From IMG/VR virus record IMGVR_UViG_3300025889_000363, positions 1 to 37,167 of that record: DNA of 37,167 nt. One strand, given 5' to 3'. Within the stretch, counting starts at the first letter, position 1. Each line of letters begins with the position of its first letter. Of the stretch, positions 24,750-30,900 are shown in pieces. A program made the position numbers and the translations under genes. Under the pieces are notes generated by a model. That model was not told the DNA's origin and ran no database searches. It saw only the letters and a program-made list of their open reading frames with translations. Source of the stretch: a virus.

Positions 24750-25576
24750 GTTTCTTAGTCAATCCGTTTATAAGTTTTCCAGTAGTCGGTGGTGGTGGCG
24801 GTGCTGACATATCTGGTTTTACTGCTACTGGTAATTCAATGTCGTTGGGGGTATTAAGCACTCCAAGGAATTTTAGATTCAAGCCTGATGGTACTGAGGT
24901 TTATATTATATCCTCAGCAACAAATCAACTCGCACAGTATTCTCTCTCTACCGCCTGGGATCTTAGCACCGCATCATATACGTCAACAAGTAATGCATTT
25001 ACGTCATTAGTTTCCGGCTCTCTCTGCTATGGGTTTGATTTTAACTCAGCAGGTACTCGGTTACACGTTATTTCAGACGGGGCGAACGCAATCAGGACGT
25101 TTAACACTTCAACGGCATGGGATTTTTCAACGCTAACTTATAGCGGCGTAACTTTCTCAGTATCTACTCAGGACTCAAATGGGCGTGGCATGGCATGGGG
25201 TTCAGGAGGGGTAGGGCTTTATATGGTGGGGGCTAGTGCAGACAAAGTGTTTAAGTATAACTCAACAGCATACAATGTTGGCTCTTTATCGTTTACAGCC
25301 GGACAGGAGTTCAGTGTAGCATCACAAGAGACTGCTGGGATCGGGTTTTGGGTATCAGAGGAGGAGGACGTGGTTTTAGTTTGTGGCCTAGTGGCTGACA
25401 CTGTATTTCAGTACACAATGTCAACTGCTGGGGATGCATCCACAGGTTCTTATTCGGGAACAAGTATTGATGTATCGGGAACAATGACAAATCCATCGGG
25501 CGTATATATGAAGCCTGATTATTCTGCTTTATACATTTTAGACACCACATCTGACACTATATACGAGTATGCTTAA
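24746..25576 (+). CDS. Beta-propeller tail protein
   Basis: The 276-residue protein shows about five or six repeats. Each has a PxGxxFxxDG-like strand, a V/L-x-V-I/C-x strand, and a QYxLSTAWDxSTASY-type end (residues 66-83 and later copies). This is the repeat of propeller proteins found next to phage tail fibres. A Gly-run near residue 17 links a short N-terminal anchor to the propeller. A receptor-contact role is inferred. Its start overlaps the fibre stop. Confidence 0.8.
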   Translation: MSFLVNPFISFPVVGGGGGADISGFTATGNSMSLGVLSTPRNFRFKPDGTEVYIISSATNQLAQYSLSTAWDLSTASYTSTSNAFTSLVSGSLCYGFDFNSAGTRLHVISDGANAIRTFNTSTAWDFSTLTYSGVTFSVSTQDSNGRGMAWGSGGVGLYMVGASADKVFKYNSTAYNVGSLSFTAGQEFSVASQETAGIGFWVSEEEDVVLVCGLVADTVFQYTMSTAGDASTGSYSGTSIDVSGTMTNPSGVYMKPDYSALYILDTTSDTIYEYA

Positions 25577-25622
25577 AGCACTTGGCTTACTAATAACGGT
25601 TAATAACAAAAAGGATTTAGCA

Positions 25623-25922
25623 ATGACGATTTTAGAGAAATATGCAGGGGAAGTGGTCGTTGCTGGCATCCTTATGATGTTGTCGTGGAACTCCTACACT
25701 ACATATCAAAACGCTTTAGCATTGCGTGAGATTGGGGCTAGTATTTCCATTTATGGTGATACATTACTCCATTTATCATCATCACTTTCTACTTTAGATG
25801 GTGAAGTGAGAGGTATAGACCGTAGGGTGTCAGCAATTGAGAATACAAGATGGAAGAGTCAAGACCATAAAGAGTTTAAACAATGGATTCAGTCCGAGCT
25901 TGATAAAAAGGCTGATAAGTAA
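25623..25922 (+). CDS. Small membrane protein at the start of the lysis genes (holin candidate)
   Basis: From ATG 25623 (AAGGA eight bases upstream) the 99-residue product has one hydrophobic segment (VVVAGILMMLSWN, residues 11-25). A long, charged, coiled-coil-like tail follows. The longer frame from 25569 has no ribosome site and overlaps the upstream stop, so I reject that start. Position before DUF1353 and lysozyme suggests lysis or the membrane side of it. A one-helix holin or a spanin-like part are both possible. The stop overlaps the next start by one base. Confidence 0.65.
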   Translation: MTILEKYAGEVVVAGILMMLSWNSYTTYQNALALREIGASISIYGDTLLHLSSSLSTLDGEVRGIDRRVSAIENTRWKSQDHKEFKQWIQSELDKKADK

Positions 25923-26329
25923 TGGAAATAAAAAGCAATGCCCAGCTTGAGAGAATACGAGGCCAAGATCAATGGCGAGTGCTGACTGATTTCGAGGTAG
26001 TATTAAGCGACAAAAGAAGCGTGATTGTTCCTCATGATTTTTTAACAGATAAAGCCTCCGTGCCATTTGGTTTGGCAATTAAGCGGGACGATAAACATAT
26101 AATTGACGGCGCGCTTATTCACGACTATTTATATTTTAGTCAAAAAATAGAGGGTCAATGGATAAAGCGGAAAGAAGCGGATAAGATATTAATAGATATT
26201 TGTAAATATTCGGGCATGGGCTTCATCAAGCGATTCCTTGTTTATCAGGGGGTCAGAATTGGCGGCTGGACTTATTTCAATAAGAGAGCGATTGAACTAG
26301 GGAATATATACCATGCAAAGCGCGATTGA
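25922..26329 (+). CDS. DUF1353 protein
   Basis: The 135-residue protein has the DUF1353 core: IVPHDFLTDKASVPFG, then a GALIHDYLY segment with a conserved His-Asp, EADKILIDI, and a late YQGVRIGGW. The family is common next to phage lysis and tail-tip genes. Its function is not known to me. The His and Asp residues suggest a hydrolase-like fold, which is unproven. Confidence 0.8.
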   Translation: MEIKSNAQLERIRGQDQWRVLTDFEVVLSDKRSVIVPHDFLTDKASVPFGLAIKRDDKHIIDGALIHDYLYFSQKIEGQWIKRKEADKILIDICKYSGMGFIKRFLVYQGVRIGGWTYFNKRAIELGNIYHAKRD

Positions 26330-26417
26330 TTTTTGGCTTCTTTTTTCTGCAATCGGCGGCATTGGTGCGGCGCTTATTCCTGGCGCTATTTTATATGTCA
26401 GAAATAAGGAGAAATAG
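26313..26417 (+). CDS. 34-residue single-helix membrane peptide (holin candidate)
   Basis: ATG 26313 lies inside the end of the DUF1353 gene behind TAGGGA. The product has one hydrophobic helix (about residues 7-28, with GGIGAALIPGAILYV) and a short basic tail (RNKEK), so the C-terminus should stay inside. It ends two bases before the lysozyme start. The lysozyme has no signal peptide and needs a holin, and this peptide or the 25623 gene is the best candidate. Confidence 0.6.
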   Translation: MQSAIDFWLLFSAIGGIGAALIPGAILYVRNKEK

Positions 26418-26419
26418 TA

Positions 26420-26818
26420 ATGAGCGAATTGATTCAGCGACTAAAAAAGCATGAAGGTTTAATGCTAAAGCCGTATATTGACACCGTTGGCAAGTTGACT
26501 ATCGGCTACGGTCGAAACCTTGATGACGTTGGGATAACAGAAGAGGAAGCAGAATTATTGCTGCGCCACGATATAATGGTTGCCGAGTCTGCCTGTTGTC
26601 AGTTTGCATGGTATCGAGGGCTTGATGAAAAAAGAAAAAGCGTAATTGTTGAGATGGTTTTTAATTTGGGGCTGACTAGATTGCTTGGCTTTAAAAAAAT
26701 GATTCGAGCAATCAAAGATGCAGATTATAAACTTGCATCAAATGAAATGCTCGACTCAAAATGGGCTTACCAAGTCGGTAACAGGGCTATCACGCTTTCA
26801 AATATTATGCATGGCTAA
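26420..26818 (+). CDS. Endolysin, T4-type lysozyme (GH24)
   Basis: The 132-residue protein has KKHEGLMLKPYIDTVGKLTIGYG. E12, D21 and T27 keep the spacing of the E11-D20-T26 catalytic set of T4 lysozyme. It cuts the glycan chains of peptidoglycan at the end of infection. No signal or SAR segment is visible, so it needs a holin. It is about 30 residues shorter than T4 lysozyme. A GGAG site (26408-26411) lies eight bases upstream. The stop overlaps the stop of the leftward HTH gene on the other strand. Confidence 0.92.
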   Translation: MSELIQRLKKHEGLMLKPYIDTVGKLTIGYGRNLDDVGITEEEAELLLRHDIMVAESACCQFAWYRGLDEKRKSVIVEMVFNLGLTRLLGFKKMIRAIKDADYKLASNEMLDSKWAYQVGNRAITLSNIMHG

Positions 26819-27333
26819 GGAAGTGCTTTGACTCTTTTTATAGCCTCTCGCTCTAGTTCTTCACCTGCATAACCTGCATGTTCAAGACTAGCGATTAACC
26901 GCTCAAGCCATGCGTCCTCTCTAAAGAATAGAGACTCTGGAATAGTGAATATTTTGGCGTTTGATCTCTCTCCATTAGTTTCGTTACCTGCTCGGCGCGA
27001 AGAACCAAGTGCTATAGCGCCCTCCATTGTCAGGCCTTGCTTTGTTATTCTTGAGTAAAGCGTGGATGGTGGAATTTCAGTAAAAGCAGCCCATTGAAAT
27101 AATGTTAAGCTCTTTCCGAGTGCTTTGTGTCTTTTTCTGTTTCGACTATGATCTACTTTATAAAGAACAGAATTAATATCATCATCAATTAGGCCTTCTT
27201 TAGTTATCCGCTTTTTTATTGTCGAGGCTGTTATGCCTGCCTTTTCAGCAATATCAGCAATGTTTAAATATCGCCCCTTATAAAGATATAATTTAAACCT
27301 GCCAGCAACAACCATTTTCGCTTTTTTTCTCAT
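26815..27333 (-). CDS. Protein with two helix-turn-helix-like repeats
   Basis: From ATG 27333 (AAGGAG at eight bases) the product has 172 residues. Two similar segments appear: LNIADIAEKAGITASTIKKR with ITKEGL, and LTLFQWAAFTEIPPSTLYSR with ITKQGL. This T-S/P-T-x-R-I-T-K-G motif is a DNA-binding helix type seen in phage regulators and as the DNA-binding part of homing endonucleases. It is the last gene of the four-gene leftward operon, so it may regulate that operon or the late genes. The GTG start at 27342 is too close to the ribosome site. Confidence 0.75.
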   Translation of the reverse strand: MRKKAKMVVAGRFKLYLYKGRYLNIADIAEKAGITASTIKKRITKEGLIDDDINSVLYKVDHSRNRKRHKALGKSLTLFQWAAFTEIPPSTLYSRITKQGLTMEGAIALGSSRRAGNETNGERSNAKIFTIPESLFFREDAWLERLIASLEHAGYAGEELEREAIKRVKALP

Positions 27334-27563
27334 TTTGCACACTCCTTTTCAAGCGCCATCAATAATTCGAGATCTCTTTTCTTTTCATCGGAATAATGGA
27401 CAACATCTATATCAACTTCATCTCGGACTATCTCCTCAATGATTTTTCTCATATCGTTTTTAATCATACTATAAAGAATGTCATATTTTTTCTGAATTTT
27501 AGCTTCAAACTCAGCTTGCCTTTTATCTATCTTGACCTTGTATCTGTCAAATTCTAGCGACAT
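27330..27563 (-). CDS. Small coiled-coil protein
   Basis: The 77-residue protein is highly charged and helical (VKIDKRQAEFEAKIQKKYDI, then a MIKNDMRKIIEEIV segment). I know no family. It follows the membrane gene by two bases and overlaps the HTH gene start by four. It is translated behind AGGAG. Its partner may be one of its operon neighbours. Confidence 0.65.
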   Translation of the reverse strand: MSLEFDRYKVKIDKRQAEFEAKIQKKYDILYSMIKNDMRKIIEEIVRDEVDIDVVHYSDEKKRDLELLMALEKECAK

Positions 27564-27565
27564 AA

Positions 27566-27805
27566 TTAACTCCTATTATTAAAATCAACATATTGAGTAA
27601 TGTGCTTTTCTGGCAACACTAAGGGGCACGTTCTTTTTTCAATACCATCCGTCATTATCCACTCGCATGTTCCGTTTGGGTTTTTAGCGACAACCGGAAT
27701 ATCTAAATACATATAGATAAAGCCGTACATGACCGCGATAAAACCGACAACCATGAAGGCGTTCAAAAGTTTCGTGTTTTCAAATTCTGGTATATCGTTA
27801 TTCAT
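27566..27805 (-). CDS. Small single-pass membrane protein
   Basis: I start it at ATG 27805 (GGGAG ten bases upstream), giving 79 residues; a longer frame from 27847 lies inside the preceding gene. One hydrophobic segment (LLNAFMVVGFIAVMYGFIYM) is followed by about 40 residues with two Cys (GTCEWIMTD, KRTCPLV) that could form a disulfide outside the membrane. Function is unknown. Superinfection exclusion or lysis control are possible in this position, but nothing here proves either. Confidence 0.65.
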   Translation of the reverse strand: MNNDIPEFENTKLLNAFMVVGFIAVMYGFIYMYLDIPVVAKNPNGTCEWIMTDGIEKRTCPLVLPEKHITQYVDFNNRS

Positions 27806-28028
27806 AATCGTTAAACTCCCTAGTTGCTTGTTTAAGGGCTTCATCATCTAAAGCTTGGTCAATAGTCTCCCAGCTAATATTAACGCCCCTGATGTCATTG
27901 TAACCGTGTATGCTGAGTATTTCACCGACTATCTCGCGTGTGCGGTTAAATATCCACTCATCTCTCGAGTAAGCAAGCTCATCATCTCTGTCTTTACGGT
28001 TAAAGTCTAAATCTACTGGATCAGTCAT
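27798..28028 (-). CDS. Small acidic protein, first gene of the distal leftward operon
   Basis: The 76-residue protein is clearly acidic (DLDFNRKDRDDELAYSRDEW, then QALDDEALKQ) and looks helical. It is the first gene behind a strong leftward promoter (28066-28094) and has a GGAG site. Small acidic phage proteins in such operons are sometimes DNA mimics or inhibitors of host enzymes. That is a hypothesis only. Confidence 0.65.
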   Translation of the reverse strand: MTDPVDLDFNRKDRDDELAYSRDEWIFNRTREIVGEILSIHGYNDIRGVNISWETIDQALDDEALKQATREFNDYE

Positions 28029-28065
28029 TGTTATTCTCCAAGTGGTTAATTTAATGTACGGTTAA

Positions 28066-28094
28066 ATCATAATATAACTATAATTAAATTGCAA
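28066..28094 (-). promoter_or_regulatory. Leftward sigma70-like promoter
   Basis: On the minus strand TTGCAA (28089-28094) and TATGAT (28066-28071) are separated by exactly 17 bases. The start site would lie near 28059, about 30 bases before the acidic gene. It is just downstream of the intrinsic terminator that ends the ERF/SSB operon. Confidence 0.7.
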
Positions 28095-28125
28095 ACATTT
28101 TATTTAATTAATATTCATTAGGCGT

Positions 28126-28148
28126 AAAAAAACCGCGTTAAGCGGTTT
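28126..28148 (-). terminator. Intrinsic terminator of the leftward recombination operon
   Basis: Minus-strand stem AAACCGC/GCGGTTT (28130-28136 with 28142-28148) with a 5-base loop, followed by a T-run on that strand. It should end transcription from ssb before the next promoter. Confidence 0.85.
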
Positions 28149-28271
28149 GATTACACGATCACCCTCATTTAATTATTTAGGAGTTGAAGGCTCGATTGCG
28201 GATGTTATTACCTGTCAAAGGCATACGCGCCACCTTCCGCTGGGCGCTGACTACATTATTTTTTATTACCG
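28149..28271. other. Gap between ssb and its terminator
   Basis: About 120 bases after the ssb stop. No gene is supported. A frame starting near 28184 on the plus strand runs antisense into ssb and has no ribosome site at the right distance. A GC-rich imperfect inverted repeat (about 28229-28249, GCGCC and GGGCGC) is the only structure I see. It could be a 3' stem of the ssb message or a small leader. Confidence 0.35.
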
Positions 28272-28661
28272 CTAAAACGGTATGTCATCATCCATTCCAG
28301 CCGATGCTGGTGCTTGTCGTTGTTGTTGCGGCGCGCTTGATGGTTCTTTTTTGCCGCCGATTAGGTCAAGACTATTAATATTTAATTCTAGTGATTTTTT
28401 TTCTACGCCATCACTTCCGGTAAAGACATTCTCCGATAATTCGCCAGATACCGCAACTTGCGCGCCCTTTACTAGATACTGGATTAATCCCCCTGTTGCC
28501 CTTGCTCCCCACAGATTACAACGCACCCACATCGTCTTTTGTCTTTCGCCAAACCCTGTCGTTATGGCTAGTGGAAAAGTTGCAACTGTTGAGCTTCCCG
28601 CTTGTCTTGTTTCTACATCGCGGCCTATGTTTCCTGTTGCTGAATAATTGCTTAATGACAT
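28272..28661 (-). CDS. ssb: Single-stranded DNA-binding protein
   Basis: The 129-residue protein has an OB-fold start (NYSATGNIGRDVETR, then a VATFPLAI strand and TMWVRCNLWGARA), then VKGAQVAVSGEL. The Gln/Ala-rich linker ends in the acidic tip DDDIPF, which binds partner enzymes. It covers single strands during recombination and replication. It is shorter than host SSB (about 178 residues). It follows the YqaJ gene by eleven bases behind AAGGA. Confidence 0.93.
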   Translation of the reverse strand: MSLSNYSATGNIGRDVETRQAGSSTVATFPLAITTGFGERQKTMWVRCNLWGARATGGLIQYLVKGAQVAVSGELSENVFTGSDGVEKKSLELNINSLDLIGGKKEPSSAPQQQRQAPASAGMDDDIPF

Positions 28662-28672
28662 AATTTTTTTCC

Positions 28673-29257
28673 TTAATAAATTCGATTAATATTGATTTGT
28701 GGCATAACTGGTTTTTTTGCCCTTGCTGGCTGCTCTTTGTTTTTCCACTGAATGTAAAAATTATTAAGCAGTGCCAGTTCATACTCCCAGTATTCTTGAT
28801 CGAATTCCACTTCCCAAACTCCAAGATTCTCAGGAGTCCAGCAAGCGAAATGACTAATTTTATTTTTTGTGATCCCTAATTGCCCTTGAATTTGTGGCAT
28901 GTAATACGCTGGGATGTCAGGATATAGATTCATTGAATAGGGGCATTTAAACTCGGTTACAATATCGCCATTAAACCCGTCAGGGGTGCAGCCTATCCAA
29001 TCGTTGTCGCTGCATATTATAAACTTTTGATCATTGCCAGCGTTTGATAATATCACGCCAAACTCTGACTCATAAGCATCAACAGCATCTTGTTCGTGAT
29101 CATTCCCCCATTGCGTCATTTCGTTGCCTTGAAAGGGCGCATCTATACCTTCAAGCTGTCTAAATAGTTTTTGACGGCTCATGTAAGGGTTCAGCCCAAT
29201 CGCCGCCGCAAATACGGAAGCGGTTAGTCTGCCTTTTCTTTCTGGTGATAGACTCAT
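28673..29257 (-). CDS. YqaJ-type exonuclease (lambda Exo-like)
   Basis: The 194-residue protein has RLTASVFAAAIG, the WGNDHEQDAV motif with E55, GCTPDG with D93, and EFKCPYS with E102 and K104. A YMPQIQGQLG segment follows. These are the metal-binding residues of the PD-(D/E)xK exonuclease family of YqaJ and lambda Exo. It should chew one strand for annealing by the ERF partner next to it. It overlaps the ERF gene by four bases (ATGA). Confidence 0.92.
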   Translation of the reverse strand: MSLSPERKGRLTASVFAAAIGLNPYMSRQKLFRQLEGIDAPFQGNEMTQWGNDHEQDAVDAYESEFGVILSNAGNDQKFIICSDNDWIGCTPDGFNGDIVTEFKCPYSMNLYPDIPAYYMPQIQGQLGITKNKISHFACWTPENLGVWEVEFDQEYWEYELALLNNFYIQWKNKEQPARAKKPVMPQININRIY

Positions 29258-29799
29258 GACAGCCTATCCTTTGCTTTGTTTTTATCTGCCGCGTGTTTAT
29301 TTCTATCCACTGGTGTTAATAACTGCCACAGCTCCTTTAATTCATCAAGCGACTGACAAGATTCAAACTTCAAGGTAATAGTTGGATCTAATTCAACTGG
29401 TTCTTTCTTTGTTGATTGTACCTTATGCTCATCAGTGTCAGCATCTTTTGTATCGTCAATTGCAAACAGGCCATTAAGCGCATATTTTCGCGCATAGCTT
29501 GATGCAGTTCCAGTTATTTGTGAATCATCCATTCCTTTCTTAATAAGTGACTCACGAGCAAATGCTGTTGATTCAGCTATTAATAGATCACCGCTCATTA
29601 CCCGACACGTTGCTTTGACATAAACCCTATCAAGAACTGCGACAACATCATCAGACATAGTTAAATGATAATCATATTGAGCTAAAACAGGTTTTACGGA
29701 CTCAACAATATCCTCACAGCTTCTATATTTGTATTTACCGAAAGAATTAAATTGTCCTTTTGGCGCTTTTAATTCTGCTTGAATCTTTGACATGCTCAT
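29254..29799 (-). CDS. erf: ERF-type single-strand annealing recombinase
   Basis: The 181-residue protein has the ERF pattern: KYKYRSCEDIVESVKPVL near residue 23, then a conserved GTASSYARKYALNGLF segment near residue 97, then an acidic linker with DTKDADTDEH. It pairs complementary single strands made by the neighbouring exonuclease. The C-terminal tail after residue 125 is variable, and an SSB- or nuclease-binding role is possible. It overlaps both neighbours by four bases. Confidence 0.92.
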   Translation of the reverse strand: MSMSKIQAELKAPKGQFNSFGKYKYRSCEDIVESVKPVLAQYDYHLTMSDDVVAVLDRVYVKATCRVMSGDLLIAESTAFARESLIKKGMDDSQITGTASSYARKYALNGLFAIDDTKDADTDEHKVQSTKKEPVELDPTITLKFESCQSLDELKELWQLLTPVDRNKHAADKNKAKDRLS

Positions 29800-29978
29800 T
29801 TTATATGCTCCCGTAATTCGCTGGCAATTGTCACAGCTTGCTCAATAGCGTATCTAGCAGAATAACCATCAATCATCTCCATCGTTGGCTGGGTTGGCAA
29901 TGGTTCACCGTCTGCGCAGCGCTGATAACCAGACATAAAATCATCACTAAAAGCATTTTCTGCAAATAAATTATTCAT
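29796..29978 (-). CDS. Small unknown protein of the recombination operon
   Basis: This 60-residue protein contains DFMSGYQRCADGEPLP, then a helical half with ARYAIEQAVTIASEL. A pattern with Y-R-G followed by a helix occurs in phage small proteins near recombination genes, but I know no role. It overlaps ERF by four bases and the upstream gene by eight. Confidence 0.6.
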   Translation of the reverse strand: MNNLFAENAFSDDFMSGYQRCADGEPLPTQPTMEMIDGYSARYAIEQAVTIASELREHIK

Positions 29979-30234
29979 TGCTATCTCCTAGTGATTTAAA
30001 CTCTTTGATTAATGACTCCATTTTTAACGCATGAGCTTCTTCTTCGCGGTTGATTTGTTTAGCTAATATATACTTTCTGCTGAGCTTTGGATCTTGAAAC
30101 GTAACATCAACATCAACTGAGCCTATTAATGTATAGGCATCAATATCCATTTTCATAACTCCGCAGGTTAAAATTCCAAATTCTGATTCATAAAAGTAAA
30201 CTTTGCCTTTATATCCTGTAAGTTCGTTTTTCAT
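29971..30234 (-). CDS. First gene of the leftward recombination operon
   Basis: The 87-residue protein has an N-terminal beta part (GKVYFYESEFGILTCG, then IGSVDVDVTF) and a charged helical end. I recognise no family. The start follows AAGGAG. As the first product of the early leftward operon it may be an early takeover or modulator protein; this comes only from position. Confidence 0.6.
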   Translation of the reverse strand: MKNELTGYKGKVYFYESEFGILTCGVMKMDIDAYTLIGSVDVDVTFQDPKLSRKYILAKQINREEEAHALKMESLIKEFKSLGDSNE

Positions 30235-30251
30235 TTCTAACTCCTTTTTAC

Positions 30252-30269
30252 CTGCTCAAAATTAAGCAG
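30252..30269 (-). promoter_or_regulatory. 5-bp inverted repeat in the leftward leader
   Basis: CTGCT and AGCAG (30252-30256 and 30265-30269) with an eight-base spacer, between the leftward promoter and the first gene. It could be an operator half-site pair or an RNA stem. Support is weak. Confidence 0.3.
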
Positions 30270-30276
30270 TGATGTA

Positions 30277-30305
30277 ATATTAATTCATCTAAAACTAAAA
30301 TGCAA
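30277..30305 (-). promoter_or_regulatory. Leftward early promoter
   Basis: On the minus strand TTGCAT (30300-30305) and TAATAT (30277-30282) are separated by exactly 17 bases. The start site near 30270 gives a leader of about 35 bases before the first leftward gene. It is back-to-back with the rightward promoter; the two -35 boxes are only 12 bases apart. Confidence 0.7.
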
Positions 30306-30317
30306 GAAAATAATTTA

Positions 30318-30346
30318 TTGAATTATTCTTTAATAAAGATTAATAT
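30318..30346 (+). promoter_or_regulatory. Rightward early promoter for the Cro-like gene
   Basis: TTGAAT (30318-30323) and TAATAT (30341-30346) with a 17-base spacer. It faces away from the leftward promoter in the classic layout of a lambdoid switch. Start site near 30354. Confidence 0.7.
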
Positions 30347-30377
30347 GTAACTGTCGATTTTGGCCATGGAGATTATT

Positions 30378-30596
30378 ATGAAAGAAGTTAATTATTTAAA
30401 AGAAGTTTATAGTATGCTGGAAACAAAAAAGTATACCAGGGTATATATTGCTAGGACTATGAACGTTTCAGAGCGATGGGTTGACCTTATGAGATCACAA
30501 GAAGTAAATCCAAGCTATGATAAGGTAATAACACTATATAAACTACTAAAGAAACAACCAGATAAACTACTAAAAAAACAACCAGAAAAAGCATAA
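30378..30596 (+). CDS. Cro-like HTH regulator with a duplicated tail
   Basis: I start it at ATG 30378, six bases after GGAG; the frame from TTG 30360 has no site. The 72-residue product has a helix-turn-helix (YTRVYIARTMNVSERWVDL) and a C-terminal YDKVITLYKLLKK. The tail holds a duplicated eight-residue unit (KLLKKQPD and KLLKKQPE). Small HTH proteins at this place act as Cro: they bind the divergent promoters. It has its own promoter and terminator, so it is a one-gene unit. No CI-type repressor is visible to pair with it. Confidence 0.75.
   Translation: MKEVNYLKEVYSMLETKKYTRVYIARTMNVSERWVDLMRSQEVNPSYDKVITLYKLLKKQPDKLLKKQPEKA
30540..30587 (+). repeat. 24-bp tandem duplication in the Cro-like gene
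   Basis: Units at 30540-30563 and 30564-30587 with two substitutions, each encoding KLLKKQP plus D or E. The in-frame copy lengthens a basic tail. Confidence 0.85.
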
Positions 30597-30605
30597 TTAA
30601 ATATT

Positions 30606-30630
30606 AAGGCGGCATAACAGCCGCTTTTTT
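30606..30630 (+). terminator. Intrinsic terminator after the Cro-like gene
   Basis: GCGGC (30609-30613) and GCCGC (30620-30624) with a six-base loop, extended by flanking A-T and G-T pairs, followed by six T. It lies about ten bases after the Cro-like stop and separates it from the replication operon. Confidence 0.85.
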
Positions 30631-30644
30631 ATTGTTCTTTTTTC

Positions 30645-30673
30645 TTTACATTATAAAAATTTTGCATTATAGT
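30645..30673 (+). promoter_or_regulatory. Promoter of the replication operon
   Basis: TTTACA (30645-30650) and TATAGT (30668-30673) with a 17-base spacer. It would start transcripts near 30681, exactly where a palindrome lies. It drives the second HTH gene and the replication genes. Confidence 0.65.
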
Positions 30674-30680
30674 CCAACAA

Positions 30681-30696
30681 CGCTAACTAATTAGCG
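30681..30696. promoter_or_regulatory. Operator-like palindrome at the replication promoter start site
   Basis: CGCTAA and TTAGCG arms separated by four bases, covering about +1 to +16 of the predicted transcript. This is a likely binding site for one of the two HTH proteins beside it. As RNA it could also form a leader hairpin just before the ribosome site. Confidence 0.5.
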
Positions 30697-30714
30697 GCAA
30701 CTAAGGAGATGGAA

Positions 30715-30900
30715 ATGCTAACAAAATCACAAATTGAGACAGCACTAGCACATATCAATGTCAGAAGCTTTTCGCAAGAAATAGGTGTGAGCGAATATTT
30801 GATACGAAAGATGCGCGACGGTCAGAGTGGAACAGTTCCTTATTTAGCACTACAAAAAGTATGTGATTATTTTGGGGGTGATGAAGATGAAATGGTTTAA
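30715..30900 (+). CDS. Small HTH regulator
   Basis: From ATG 30715, six bases after AAGGAG, the 61-residue product reads as an XRE-like fold: IETALAHINVRSFSQEIGVS, then a EYLIRKMRDGQS turn and a YLALQKVCDYF helix. A frame starting six bases earlier would place the start inside the ribosome site. It lies between its likely operator and the replication genes, so it probably controls this operon, as a Cro- or CII-like factor. The next gene starts inside its end. Confidence 0.75.
   Translation: MLTKSQIETALAHINVRSFSQEIGVSEYLIRKMRDGQSGTVPYLALQKVCDYFGGDEDEMV

Noticed and set aside
28184-28378. Plus-strand frame that runs antisense into ssb
   Set aside because: The start codon is inside or far from the only GGAG, the sequence is low in complexity (Val/Ala/Leu run), and ssb on the other strand explains the region.
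28282-28647. Long plus-strand frame opposite ssb
   Set aside because: It mirrors the ssb gene over nearly its full length, with no ribosome site and a Ser/Pro-rich composition typical of shadow frames.
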